NCBI RefSeq assembly: GCF_000430785.1
Contig: NZ_AUMR01000014.1
Location: 1-64,000, forward strand
Direction: 5' to 3'
DNA from: Ectobacillus panaciterrae DSM 19096
GTDB lineage: Bacteria; Bacillota; Bacilli; Bacillales; Bacillaceae_G
DNA: 64,000 nt
Position 1 is the stretch's first letter. The number at the start of each line of letters is the position of its first letter. A program made the translations under genes and the position numbers. Under the pieces are notes generated by a model. That model searched no databases and was not told where the DNA came from. It was given only the letters and a program-made list of their open reading frames with translations. Below, one piece after another: positions 44,362 to 53,518 of the stretch.

Positions 44362-45678
44362 ATGAAAATTCGTAAAAAGGATTCAACTGCTATTTTAAAT
44401 TCTTTAGGCGGAGGAGTTGTGCCTAGCAGAGGGCTGCAATACATTATGGTAGGGCGTGCCGAAGAATCTCGCCAAACCTTGCAAGAACTTCAAAGTGTAA
44501 AAGACGGGGCTTCCTATATTAAGTTTTTTATTGGACCGTTTGGAGCGGGAAAAAGCTTTATTCAAGCACTTATTAAACAAATAGCCTTTAATGAGAAGTT
44601 TGTTGTAGCAAGTGCTGACTTTACCCCTGAACGAAGATTATATGACGGAGGAAACGGCAAAGCGCTTGCTGTTTATACAGAGTTAATGAAAAATGCCGCC
44701 ATTTCAACTATGCCTGAAGGAAATGCCTTACCTACTATTTTAGAAAAGTGGATTAACGAAGTGCAAATGAAAGTGGCAGAAGAAAAAAGCTACGGAGACG
44801 TCTCATTTGATAACCCGCAATTCATACAAGATGTAGAAACAGAAATTACAAAGCAAGTGTCTAAGATGGATGAATTAACAGGGGGCTTTGATTTTGCCCG
44901 AGTGTTATCACTTTACTATAAAGGATTTGCAGAAGACAACCAAGAAATGCAGCGTTCAGCCTTACGTTGGCTGCGCGGAGAGTATTCGACAAAGACTGAA
45001 GCGAGACAAGATTTAGGCGTGCGCACTATTATAGATGACAATAATTATTATGAGTATATTAAAGTGTTTTCACAATTTGTAAAGCAGATTGGATACGCGG
45101 GGTTTGTCGTGAATTTTGATGAAGCAATTAATTTATATAAAATCAATCATCCGGGTACAAGAGAAAAGAACTACGAAACCATTTTAAAAATCTTCAATGA
45201 TACGTTGCAAGGAACTGTTGAAGGACTTTATATTACATTTGGCGGTACACCTGAATTTTTAGAAGATGAACGAAAAGGGCTGTACAGTTATGGGGCATTA
45301 AAGAGACGTTTACTGCCAAATGAATTTGAAACGTTAGAACAAAGGGATTTGAGTCAGCCTGTTGTGAAGCTTGTACCTCTTAAACATGAGGAAACTCTAG
45401 TGTTATTAGAGAAAATAACACAAGTTCATGCTGCTCATTACGAATATGAACCGACAGTATCAATCGATGAAATGAAGAGGTTTATTCAAAAAGAGTATTC
45501 TATGCCGGGGGCGCACGAGCATTTGACGCCTGGTGATATCGTGAAGAAATATCTGAGTGCGCTAAATATTATCCAGCAAAATCCTGATTTTGATAAAACA
45601 ACGATCTTTGGAGCGGTGCAGGAAGAACCGAAAGCCAATTCGGCAGTTATGGGGCGATTTAGCTCTACGAAAGGGTGA
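44362..45678 (+). CDS. BrxD-like ATP-binding protein (DUF2791)
   Basis: AAA/STAND-type ATPase of 438 residues. Walker A is GPFGAGKS (58-65) and Walker B is VVNFDEA (249-255). The N-terminal SLGGGVVPSRGLQYIMVGR and C-terminal HLTPGDIVKKYLSALNIIQQNP segments are typical of the BREX ATP-binding family (BrxD). In BREX type 2 such a protein works with the BrxHI helicase. Here it is followed after 5 bases by a BrxHI-like gene, but no PglX, PglZ or other BREX core gene lies in the window. It starts 14 bases after the TerB-N/C gene. Confidence 0.88.
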   Translation: MKIRKKDSTAILNSLGGGVVPSRGLQYIMVGRAEESRQTLQELQSVKDGASYIKFFIGPFGAGKSFIQALIKQIAFNEKFVVASADFTPERRLYDGGNGKALAVYTELMKNAAISTMPEGNALPTILEKWINEVQMKVAEEKSYGDVSFDNPQFIQDVETEITKQVSKMDELTGGFDFARVLSLYYKGFAEDNQEMQRSALRWLRGEYSTKTEARQDLGVRTIIDDNNYYEYIKVFSQFVKQIGYAGFVVNFDEAINLYKINHPGTREKNYETILKIFNDTLQGTVEGLYITFGGTPEFLEDERKGLYSYGALKRRLLPNEFETLEQRDLSQPVVKLVPLKHEETLVLLEKITQVHAAHYEYEPTVSIDEMKRFIQKEYSMPGAHEHLTPGDIVKKYLSALNIIQQNPDFDKTTIFGAVQEEPKANSAVMGRFSSTKG

Positions 45679-45683
45679 AATGA

Positions 45684-47813
45684 ATGAGCAGTTTCTCATT
45701 GCTGTCTCCCAACATACAAAAGAAGATTTGGGAAATGCGTTGGGAGCGATTTACACCGATCCAAGACAATGCAATCCCTATTATCTCAAATACAACGAAA
45801 GATGTTGTGATTTCTTCAGGAACTGCCTCTGGTAAAACAGAGGCAGCATTTTTGCCTATTCTATCTGCTATTGAGGAAAGCGGACAAAAAGCGTTAAAAG
45901 TTATTTATATTTCACCACTCAAAGCTTTAATTAATAATCAGTTTGAACGAATTGAAAAGCTTTCTTCTTATTGTCATTTGGCTATTCATAAATGGCATGG
46001 GGATGTTGGACAAAACAAAAAGAAAAAGTTTATTGAAAATCCTACCGGAATTTTGCAAATTACTCCAGAATCCATCGAGAGTTTGTTTATCAATCGAACT
46101 ACATATCTTTCAAAGATATTTGGAGAAGTAGAGTTCATAGTCATAGATGAAATTCATGCTTTTTTGGATAACGAACGCGGGGTACAACTCCGTTCCTTAT
46201 TATCAAGAATGCAGCCCTATTGTCATAAGCGTCCTCGTATCATTGGCTTGTCTGCAACTATTGACAATTTCGACTTTGTAAAACAGTGGATATGTCCAGA
46301 TGATCCGGAGCAAGTAGAGATTATTCAAGCTAACGGTTATGAAAAAGAAACACGATATTATTTGATGCATTTTGATACGGAAAAGAACGCTCAATTACCA
46401 CTTGAACTGTATGAAGATATGAGAGACTTGACAAAGGAGAATAGCTCCATTATTTTTTGTAATTCTCGTTCGTTAGTAGAGGAAGCGACTGTTATGTTGA
46501 ATCGCCTTGCGGAAAAAGACGGACTAGGAGAGACCTATTATCCTCACCATTCCTCTATTGATAAAAAAGAACGTGAATATGTAGAGAAAATGATGCAAGA
46601 AACAACAGTCCCAAAAGGTGTAGTGGCTACTTCATCATTAGAGCTGGGAATTGACATTGGCAATGTAGATTTAGTTGTTCAACTAGACAGTACATACAGT
46701 GTCTCATCCTTAAAGCAACGATTAGGACGTTCCGGACGAAGTACAGGATCGCCTCATATGTTGCAATTGTATTCAACTACAGCCCCAAGTTTGTTGAGTT
46801 CATTGGCAGTTATGGAATTGGTTTTAGAGGGCTGGGTAGAGCCTGCAAAAGGTTATGCATTACCCTATGACATCTTGTTCCATCAAGTTCTCTCTTTGCT
46901 GCAAGAGTACAACGGAATTAAGCGTGAAGAGCTGCTGGAATTGTTAGGGGAAAATGCTGTATTTCGTAAACTTCCAAAAGAAAAGATGGAGCTTCTTTTG
47001 GCGCATATGCATGAAGCAGATATGATTGAACGTATTCAAGGAAGCGGAGAATATATTGTAGGAATAGAGGGGGAACGAGTTCTCCGAAGCAAAGAATTTT
47101 ATGCAGTTTTCATGACTCCGGAAGAATATGAAGTTGTCAGCTCGAACCGGAAAATCGGAACCCTTCATAAAGGCATTGATATTTCTGAAGGAGATCATAT
47201 TATTCTGGCCGGACGGCTGTGGAGGATTTTGCAAATTGATAATAAACGCAATAAAGTTTATGTAGAAAAAACAGTTGGAGCAAAGCCGCCTAGATTTTTA
47301 GGGGAAGGCGGGGAAATTCATCCGCGAATTCGAGAAAAAATGATGGAAATACTTTGCTCTGATGAAGAGTTTCCGTACTTGGATGGAAAAGCACAAGAAA
47401 TCTTGGAAGACATGCGGACCATTTACCGTATAAAGCACATCCAACCAAAGCAAAGGATTATTAAAAAACAAAGAGAAGACCAAGTTTTTTATACCTTCAC
47501 AGGTACAATTATCGTTGGGACACTATGGAGAATGCTGCAAGTACTTGGTGTAAAAGCAAAAATAGGAAATTTGGATACACTCACGCTTCCTTCTGAATAC
47601 AATTTATTACAGGTTTTAAAAACAATACAGGAAAAAGATTGGGACGTTCAAGAGCTGTTAGCTGCGACTCCTGCTGAGCAAATGTTTTTTTCAAAGTTTT
47701 CTCCCTATCTTCCGCAAGAGTTAATTGCTGATATGCATATTGCTCATCAGCTTGATATTGAAGAGACAATAAGATACTTAAAGCGATATGAATTTGTCGT
47801 GCTTGGGGAATAA
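45684..47813 (+). CDS. Lhr/BrxHI-like DEAD/DEAH helicase
   Basis: Superfamily 2 helicase, 709 residues. Motif I is GTASGKTEA (46-54), motif II DEIH (155-158), motif III GLSAT (188-192), and motif VI QRLGRSGRS (about 345). A C-terminal region (about 420-709) has a winged-helix-like part (YNGIKREELLELLGENAVFRK) and beta-rich segments as in Lhr-type helicases. ATP-driven unwinding or remodelling of nucleic acid is inferred. Together with the ATPase and TerB-N/C protein it forms a closed operon. The stop lies 7 bases before a structured repeat, so the native terminator may have been displaced. Confidence 0.9.
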   Translation: MSSFSLLSPNIQKKIWEMRWERFTPIQDNAIPIISNTTKDVVISSGTASGKTEAAFLPILSAIEESGQKALKVIYISPLKALINNQFERIEKLSSYCHLAIHKWHGDVGQNKKKKFIENPTGILQITPESIESLFINRTTYLSKIFGEVEFIVIDEIHAFLDNERGVQLRSLLSRMQPYCHKRPRIIGLSATIDNFDFVKQWICPDDPEQVEIIQANGYEKETRYYLMHFDTEKNAQLPLELYEDMRDLTKENSSIIFCNSRSLVEEATVMLNRLAEKDGLGETYYPHHSSIDKKEREYVEKMMQETTVPKGVVATSSLELGIDIGNVDLVVQLDSTYSVSSLKQRLGRSGRSTGSPHMLQLYSTTAPSLLSSLAVMELVLEGWVEPAKGYALPYDILFHQVLSLLQEYNGIKREELLELLGENAVFRKLPKEKMELLLAHMHEADMIERIQGSGEYIVGIEGERVLRSKEFYAVFMTPEEYEVVSSNRKIGTLHKGIDISEGDHIILAGRLWRILQIDNKRNKVYVEKTVGAKPPRFLGEGGEIHPRIREKMMEILCSDEEFPYLDGKAQEILEDMRTIYRIKHIQPKQRIIKKQREDQVFYTFTGTIIVGTLWRMLQVLGVKAKIGNLDTLTLPSEYNLLQVLKTIQEKDWDVQELLAATPAEQMFFSKFSPYLPQELIADMHIAHQLDIEETIRYLKRYEFVVLGE

Positions 47814-47820
47814 ATATTTC

Positions 47821-47998
47821 TATATACAAGTGAATAAAAAAACCGTCTTTTATAGTGGGGAGAGATTAAAAGACGTGCAGAAGCGGTCAAACCTTTGGTT
47901 CATGCAAGGGTAAACCAGAGAGAAGAAGCATGCAATACTCCCTTTTGGTTGCACATCGCACATGGACATGTCGAAATTATCATTCACTCATATATATA
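47821..47998 (+). repeat. Structured repeat family, copy 3 (complete)
   Basis: Begins TATATACAAGTGAAT 7 bases after the helicase stop and ends ATTCACTCATATATATA. The hairpin is shorter here (ACCTTTG/CAAGGGT with one T-G wobble), but still pairs. Otherwise nearly identical to copy 6. Confidence 0.88.
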
Positions 47999-48281
47999 GA
48001 GGGCTGTCTAATATGCAAAGCCCTCTCTTAAATTTTTAGGCTCTTTTCACAAAGATTGTTGCTAGTAGACGAATCAGGCATATGCATGATTTCATGCAAC
48101 GTTGTAATCTGGGCGGGAAGGAAGCGGAAGAATCCTGTCTTATCTCGTATACAATTCTGTATATCATACGAAGACGGCAAGCAACCAGAATCCTTACCAC
48201 ATCTGGTTTCTTGATAGATATGACCTTCCGATAACTTCGATTATGTAAACTAGAATATGAAACGAAAAGGAGAAACATCAA
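47999..48281. other. Intergenic, one hairpin, no gene
   Basis: GAGGGCT/AGCCCTC hairpin at about 47999-48025, then about 250 bases without a supported frame. The GC pattern suggests decayed coding DNA, but no family is recognisable. Confidence 0.4.
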
Positions 48282-48689
48282 ATGAGCAAGCCTAAACATA
48301 TTCTGTCTGCTGCTGTAGTTGTTTTAAATAAGGAAAATGAGATATTACTCTTAAAAAGCCCAAAGCGTGATTGGGAGATTCCAGGTGGTCGAGTTGAAAA
48401 AAGAGAATCCATTAGAAGCGGTGCAATTAGAGAAACGAAAGAAGAAACAGGCATTGATATTGAGATTATAAAATACTGTGGAGCATATCAAAATGTTCAA
48501 CGATCTATCTGTTCTCATTTATTCTTAGGCAAACCTATAGGAGGTACTTTTACAACAAGTGAAGAGAGCCTTGAAATAGGCTATTTTCCTATTGAAAAAG
48601 CTTTAGAAATGGTGAAATGGAGTAACTACAGGGACCGGATTCTAGATTGTTTAAATAATGAAAAACATCCATTTCTAATTGAGTTTTAA
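48282..48689 (+). CDS. Nudix hydrolase
   Basis: A 135-residue soluble Nudix protein that hydrolyses a nucleoside diphosphate linked to some other group. The Nudix box GGRVEKRESIRSGAIRETKEETG spans 36-57 with all Glu present (REXXEEXG). The rest is a short beta-sandwich (HILSAAVVVLN..., QRSICSHLFLGKP). The ribosome site AAAGGAG is good. It is surrounded by copies of the structured repeat and sits downstream of the TerB/helicase operon, so it may have travelled as accessory cargo. Substrate unknown. Confidence 0.9.
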   Translation: MSKPKHILSAAVVVLNKENEILLLKSPKRDWEIPGGRVEKRESIRSGAIRETKEETGIDIEIIKYCGAYQNVQRSICSHLFLGKPIGGTFTTSEESLEIGYFPIEKALEMVKWSNYRDRILDCLNNEKHPFLIEF

Positions 48690-48719
48690 CTAACTACCGA
48701 TAACCTGCGTTATATGAAC

Positions 48720-48904
48720 TATATACAACTGAATAAAAAAACCGTCTTTTTGTAGTAAGGAAAGAGCATCCAGCGGAGCATAGAAGCGGTCAAACCCTTT
48801 TCCTGTCCCGTACAAGGGTAAACCAGAGAGAGGAAGCGAGTGCAGGCTGCCTTTTGTTCTGTATAGCAGCGGTTCATATGTCGAAATTATAAATCATATA
48901 TATA
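48720..48904 (+). repeat. Structured repeat family, copy 4 (divergent)
   Basis: Starts TATATACAACTGAAT and ends AAATCATATATATA. ACCCTTTTCC...CAAGGGT keeps the stem, and GGTAAACCAGAGAG is unchanged. The region after GAAGC is rewritten (GAGTGCAGGCTGCC, CTGTATAGCAGC), differing from copies 1, 2, 3 and 6. Confidence 0.8.
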
Positions 48905-49083
48905 ACTAAAAAAACGATATAAAAACTTTGCTTTTAGGGGGGAGAGATCATCCGACTAAGCGTAGAGGCGGTCAAACCCTTTTCGTGACCCATGCAGGGA
49001 GAGAGGGAGCGAGCACAGTTTCCCTTTCGTTCTACGTGGCAAACGATAGATATGTCGGAATAACAAAGTGGACTTATATATAT
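48896..49083 (+). repeat. Structured repeat family, copy 5 (most divergent)
   Basis: Abuts copy 4 through a shared CATATATATA. Keeps AGGCGGTCAAACCCTT, GACCCATGCAGGGAGAGAG and ATGTCGGAA, but the GGTAAACC segment is lost and the left end is altered (AACTAAAAAAACGATATAAA). Ends TTATATATATTTTA. Confidence 0.7.
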
Positions 49084-49118
49084 TTTACTTAGAATATCTA
49101 GAGTAGTAGGAGATCCTT

Positions 49119-49883
49119 ATGAAAGCCGATTTACAGCTTATTTATTTAATTGAAGAACTAGCAGCAAACGCTTGGCCTGCTTACATCCAGCAAACACTTG
49201 GACAGTGGAGACTACGAGCGACCTTTGGAATAACAGAAAGAGCAAACAGTGTGTATACAGTGGGTAATATTCCTAATAACGATAACTGGTTACAAATCGT
49301 GGAAGAGTTTTATCAAAGTCGCTCTATTCATCCTTGCTTCTACGTCAGCGATGCATCCCCCTCAGATTTAGACGGTATATTAGAAGGAAAAGGGTACAAG
49401 AAATTAGATGAATGCTTTATGATGACTGCGGAATGTGCTGAAATTATGGATCGTGTAGAACGAAACAACCGATTCACAACTAAATTTATTTTAGAAGCGG
49501 ATGACGCTTGGATTCATGAGTTTATTCTTTTGGGAGGTTTTACTTTAGAACGACATCACGCATATTCTTGTATTTTTTCAGCTATTCCATTCCCAAAGGC
49601 TTTTGCACGTATATATGAAAATGGAGAAACAATTGGACTTGGTACAGTAGTAGTAGAGAACGGGTGGGCGTGTATCAGCAATATCGTAGTTCATCCTGCT
49701 CATCAACGAAAGGGTGTGGCAGCTCAGCTTATCCGGCATCTCACTGAGTGGGCTCAAAAGAAGGGTGCAAATGGTATGTATCTACAGGTTATTAAGAACA
49801 ACATTCCAGCTGTAACATTATATAATAAACTTGGTTTTGTTCCCATATCCCGGCACCATTATCGGACGCTGCAAACATTCTAA
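49119..49883 (+). CDS. GNAT-family N-acetyltransferase
   Basis: A 254-residue protein. The N-terminal half (about 1-120) has a degenerate acetyltransferase-like fold (GQWRLRATFGITERANSV). The C-terminal GNAT domain shows the acetyl-CoA loop VVHPAHQRKGVAAQLIRHL (about 187-205) and YLQVIKNNIPAVTLYNKLGF (about 220-240). The double arrangement is typical of Bacillus GNATs that acetylate small molecules, though the substrate is unknown. AGTAGGAG ribosome site. Like the Nudix gene it is enclosed by structured repeats. Confidence 0.9.
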   Translation: MKADLQLIYLIEELAANAWPAYIQQTLGQWRLRATFGITERANSVYTVGNIPNNDNWLQIVEEFYQSRSIHPCFYVSDASPSDLDGILEGKGYKKLDECFMMTAECAEIMDRVERNNRFTTKFILEADDAWIHEFILLGGFTLERHHAYSCIFSAIPFPKAFARIYENGETIGLGTVVVENGWACISNIVVHPAHQRKGVAAQLIRHLTEWAQKKGANGMYLQVIKNNIPAVTLYNKLGFVPISRHHYRTLQTF

Positions 49884-49886
49884 TTT

Positions 49887-50067
49887 TATATACAAGTGAA
49901 TAAAAAAACCGTCTTTTTATAGTGAGGAGAGAGCATCCGGCGACGTGCAGAAGCGGTCAAACCTTTGGTTCATGCAAGGGTAAACCGGAGAGAAGAAGCA
50001 TGCAATACTCCCTTTTGTTTGCACATAGCACATGGAAATGTCGAATTTATAATTCACTCATATATAG
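49887..50067 (+). repeat. Structured repeat family, copy 6 (complete)
   Basis: Starts TATATACAAGTGAAT 4 bases after the GNAT stop and ends ATTCACTCATATATAG. Nearly identical to copy 3 over its whole length, implying recent copying or gene conversion. Confidence 0.88.
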
Positions 50068-50136
50068 TTGAACTACCGATAATGCAAATTATGTGAATTG
50101 AAAACGTCTTACTTCAAAAAAGAGGGTATAACATCA

Positions 50137-50183
50137 ATAAGCGACCTTGTAATTTCCATATTAGGATACACAAGGTCGCTTAC
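50137..50183. terminator. Long hairpin in the 50.1-50.9 kb gap
   Basis: Perfect 12-bp stem AAGCGACCTTGT/ACAAGGTCGCTT around 19 bases, then TACAC. T-run weak. The gap to 50670 is otherwise AT-rich, with one small hydrophobic frame (MIGITIILNIIVVLIWIYW at 50527) lacking a ribosome site. Confidence 0.55.
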
Positions 50184-50669
50184 ACTATTTCTTCTTCTTG
50201 ATTTATCACTATTTCGTACTTTAATCCTTTCACTATATTTTTATTTTGATATAATATTATTAGTTTAATTATCTCCCTCCCTAATTAAGGACGTCTTGCT
50301 TTAAAAAATAAAAGCCAAGAGAACTTCCTTAGAAAATATATGATATTATTAATACCCAGCGTATGTATAACACGCCTTCGCCTTTCACTATTTCATCGGT
50401 AACACCTTCTTTTTAATTTAGTAGGATTATCATACTAGAAAAGTTACCCGTTGTAAATACTAAAAATTATAAATTTTTAGAAAATATAAAAAATATAAAG
50501 ATGCCATTGAGCATGCAAAGCCAATGATAGGGATCACTATCATACTTAATATAATTGTGGTTTTGATCTGGATATATTGGTGTCTATACGGGAAGTTCGT
50601 TGCAATTCCAATTAAGAATACTCTTATTTGATTAATATCGCCGTGTAAATAGTTTAGGGTATTCGATTA

Positions 50670-50765
50670 CTAGTCCATTGCAATTTGATCTTCTTTATGA
50701 GTAACTTGCAAAAATTCACAACCATAGTTCTCCATATTCTCCCACACAGCTATACAAGATCCCAT
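50670..50765 (-). CDS. Possible 31-aa small protein
   Basis: GGAGGGATATTCT before ATG is an ideal ribosome site. The peptide is MGSCIAVWENMENYGCEFLQ then VTHKEDQIAMD. It has two Cys and mixed charge. No family recognised. It could be a genuine small protein or the N-terminal remnant of a lost gene. No terminator seen after it. Confidence 0.4.
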   Translation of the reverse strand: MGSCIAVWENMENYGCEFLQVTHKEDQIAMD

Positions 50766-50899
50766 AGAATATCCCTCCTTTTCGTAGATTGCTCATCTAT
50801 TTTATATTAAGTTATTATAAAATTACCAAAAATGATGTTTATTTCTTTTTCATATGTGAAAATGAAGAGTATTCACTATGATGCAAAGGGGAGATAGAA

Positions 50900-52186
50900 A
50901 TGAACGAGCAGATTGCAATGCTTTTAAAACAAGTAGATGAACGAAAAGAAGAGTTAATAGAACTAGCAAAAACGTTAATCCGATTTGAAACACCTGCTCC
51001 GCCGGCTCGAAATACAAGTGACATTCAGGCGTTCATAGCAGATTTTCTGCAGAAGCATGAATTTACAATTGACCAATGGGATGTGTATCCTGGAGATCCA
51101 AACGTTGTGGGAATACGAAAAGGAACGGAATCAGAAGAATACAAAAGCTTAATTGTGAATGGTCATGTGGATGTGGCAGCGATAGCCGAGGATGAGCAGT
51201 GGCAAACAGGTCCGTTCGAACCAGTGGTAGAGGATGGATTCTTAATAGGACGAGGTGCTGCAGACATGAAAGGCGGTATCGCTGGCGCATTGTTTGCGAT
51301 TCAATTATTGCAAGAGGCAGGAATCCGTTTGCCTGGTGACCTGATTTTTCAATCTGTAATTGGCGAGGAAGTAGGCGAGGCAGGAACGTTGCAATGCTGT
51401 AAGCGCGGCTATCATGCTGATTTTGCAGTCGTCGTCGATACGAGTAATTTACATATTCAAGGGCAGGGCGGAGTGATTACAGGCTGGATTACGGTGAAGA
51501 GTCCACAAACGTTTCATGATGCGACAAGACGTCAAATGATTCATGCGGGCGGCCGGTTGTTCGGAGCAAACGCAATCGAAAAGATGATGAAAATTATTCA
51601 AGGGCTGCAGGAGCTGGAAAGACATTGGGCTGTTATGAAAACATATGAAGGCTATCCGCCGGGGATGACGACCATTAATCCCGCTGTCATTGAAGGAGGG
51701 CGTCATGCAGCCTTTATAGCAGATGAATGCCGTCTTTGGATTACTGTGCATTTTTATCCGAATGAAACGCATCAGCAGGTCGCACAAGAGATAGAGAGTT
51801 TCATTATGCGAATTGCTGAATCGGATCCATGGTTACGTGAACATCCTCCACAATTTCAATGGGGCGGGGAATCGATGATTGTAGACCGCGGTGAAATCTT
51901 TCCGTCTTTGGAGATAGATACGGATCATCCGGCTGTACGCAGGTTGGCTTCTATCCATGAAACGGTGCTGCAACGTGAGACAATCATTGATATGTCGCCA
52001 ACTGTGACCGATGGAGGCTGGTTTAGTGAATTTCAAATTCCTGCCGTCATATACGGACCGGGCACGTTAGAAGAGGCACATTCCATTAATGAGAAAGTAG
52101 ATGTAGAGCAGCTTGTTCAATTCACGCAGGTTCTTCTTTCCTTTATCTATGAGTGGTGTCATACGGAGAAACAGGAACTCTACTGA
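50900..52186 (+). CDS. M20-family deacylase (acetylornithine deacetylase-like)
   Basis: Zinc-dependent amidohydrolase of 428 residues. Metal-site motifs: NGHVDV (His near 93), GRGAADMKGG (Asp near 126) and GEEVGEAG (catalytic Glu-Glu near 160). The lid/dimerisation domain covers about 185-300. It is of the ArgE/DapE type and probably removes an acyl group from an amino acid or peptide; no arg genes lie near, so the substrate is open. GGGGAG ribosome site. Converges with ald over a shared hairpin terminator. Confidence 0.88.
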   Translation: MNEQIAMLLKQVDERKEELIELAKTLIRFETPAPPARNTSDIQAFIADFLQKHEFTIDQWDVYPGDPNVVGIRKGTESEEYKSLIVNGHVDVAAIAEDEQWQTGPFEPVVEDGFLIGRGAADMKGGIAGALFAIQLLQEAGIRLPGDLIFQSVIGEEVGEAGTLQCCKRGYHADFAVVVDTSNLHIQGQGGVITGWITVKSPQTFHDATRRQMIHAGGRLFGANAIEKMMKIIQGLQELERHWAVMKTYEGYPPGMTTINPAVIEGGRHAAFIADECRLWITVHFYPNETHQQVAQEIESFIMRIAESDPWLREHPPQFQWGGESMIVDRGEIFPSLEIDTDHPAVRRLASIHETVLQRETIIDMSPTVTDGGWFSEFQIPAVIYGPGTLEEAHSINEKVDVEQLVQFTQVLLSFIYEWCHTEKQELY

Positions 52187-52212
52187 AATTTTTCTCAGTA
52201 GAGTTCCTGTTG
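52172..52212. terminator. Hairpin between the M20 gene and ald
   Basis: Perfect 15-bp stem CAGGAACTCTACTGA/TCAGTAGAGTTCCTG, overlapping the M20 stop codon. It can serve both converging transcripts. Confidence 0.85.
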
Positions 52213-52250
52213 TATCTGGGTGTAATGAATGTATAGAAATAAAATTCTAT

Positions 52251-53384
52251 TTAAATAGCGGCAATTTCTTTCGCGAGAGCGTCCTCGACGGATACATAAG
52301 TGTAGTCAAGGTCTTTTGCGACTGCTTCGTATGTGATTTCGCCGTTCGCCGTGTTTACGCCAAGCTTCAGTGCTCCGTTTTCAGAGATTGCTTTGTATAC
52401 GCCTTTGTTGGCGATTTGCAATGCGTATGGAACTGTTACGTTTGTTAAAGCGATTGTGGATGTTCTTGGAACCGCGCCTGGCATGTTTGCAACGGAGTAG
52501 TGAAGAACGCCGTGTTTTTCGAATGTCGGGTTGTCATGTGTCGTTACATGATCGCAAGTTTCCACAACACCGCCTTGGTCGATCGCTACGTCCACGATAA
52601 CAGAACCCGGCTTCATGGATTTTACCATTTCTTCTGTAACAAGCTTAGGAGCTTTTGCGCCAGGAATTAATACAGCACTGATCAAAAGATCTGCTTCTTT
52701 CACAGCTTCTGCGATGTTGAACGGGTTGGACATCAATGTTTTGATTTGAGTGCCGAAAATATCGTCCAATTGACGCAGACGGTCTGCACTCAAGTCGATG
52801 ATTGTTACGTCAGCGCCGATGCCGATCGCCATTTTTGCAGCGTTTGTTCCTACGATGCCGCCGCCGATGATGGTTACTTTACCGCGGCTTACGCCAGGAA
52901 CGCCTGCAAGAAGAATACCCTGACCGCCGTTCGGTTTTTGCAGGAATTGCGCGCCAATTTGTACCGCCATGCGTCCTGCAACTTCGCTCATCGGCGTAAG
53001 AAGAGGAAGCGTACGGTTTACTTCTACAGTTTCATAGGCGATAGCAGTAACGCCTTTATCTTTAAGAGCTTGAGCCAAGGAAGGCTCAGCAGCCAAATGT
53101 AAATAAGTAAATAGGATTAAGCCCGGACGGAAGTAATCATATTCGCTGGAGAGGGGCTCTTTCACCTTCATGATCATTTCTGATTGCGCCCATACATCAG
53201 CAGCGCTTTCTGTCATTTCGGCACCTGCATTCGCATAATCTTCATCCCTGAAACCGCTTCCAATTCCGGCGCTTTTTTCCACCAATACTTTATGACCGGC
53301 CTTTACGAATGAAATGACCCCTGCTGGAGTAAGCGCAACACGATTTTCGTTATTTTTAATTTCCTTTGGTACCCCGATAATCAT
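52251..53384 (-). CDS. ald: L-alanine dehydrogenase
   Basis: Oxidatively deaminates L-alanine to pyruvate, ammonia and NADH, feeding the TCA cycle during sporulation and growth on alanine. The N-terminus [20 protein letters not shown] is the AlaDH signature. Conserved Lys and His are in VKEPL and TYLHLA. The NAD site is [15 protein letters not shown] (about 170-184). Length 377 aa is typical. GGGGGAG ribosome site. The activator gene lies directly upstream on the same strand with a perfect palindrome between them. Confidence 0.97.
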   Translation of the reverse strand: MIIGVPKEIKNNENRVALTPAGVISFVKAGHKVLVEKSAGIGSGFRDEDYANAGAEMTESAADVWAQSEMIMKVKEPLSSEYDYFRPGLILFTYLHLAAEPSLAQALKDKGVTAIAYETVEVNRTLPLLTPMSEVAGRMAVQIGAQFLQKPNGGQGILLAGVPGVSRGKVTIIGGGIVGTNAAKMAIGIGADVTIIDLSADRLRQLDDIFGTQIKTLMSNPFNIAEAVKEADLLISAVLIPGAKAPKLVTEEMVKSMKPGSVIVDVAIDQGGVVETCDHVTTHDNPTFEKHGVLHYSVANMPGAVPRTSTIALTNVTVPYALQIANKGVYKAISENGALKLGVNTANGEITYEAVAKDLDYTYVSVEDALAKEIAAI

Positions 53385-53432
53385 TAGAATTTCTCCCCCT
53401 TAGTAACTTTTGAGCTATCTTGCTGTAATCCA

Positions 53433-53514
53433 AGTATAGAGCGTTCAAAATGCTTTTTCATCGTTGAGAAAGGAGAAAAATGCGGCGTCCTTTTGTGGAA
53501 TTCCACAAAAGGAC
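53433..53514 (-). promoter_or_regulatory. ald promoter with a perfect 28-bp palindrome
   Basis: The palindrome GTCCTTTTGTGG-AATT-CCACAAAAGGAC (53487-53514) is uninterrupted. On the minus strand a -10 (TATACT, 53433-53438) has no good -35. The palindrome centre is about 75 bases upstream of the expected start of transcription. That matches, from memory, the AdeR site at ald in B. subtilis. It is not followed by a T-run, so it is unlikely to be only the terminator of adeR. Confidence 0.65.
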
Positions 53515-53518
53515 ACTG

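Noticed and set aside
42644-47813. Complete BREX locus
   Set aside because: Only BrxD- and BrxHI-like genes are present; PglX, PglZ, BrxC and BrxA/B are not in the window.
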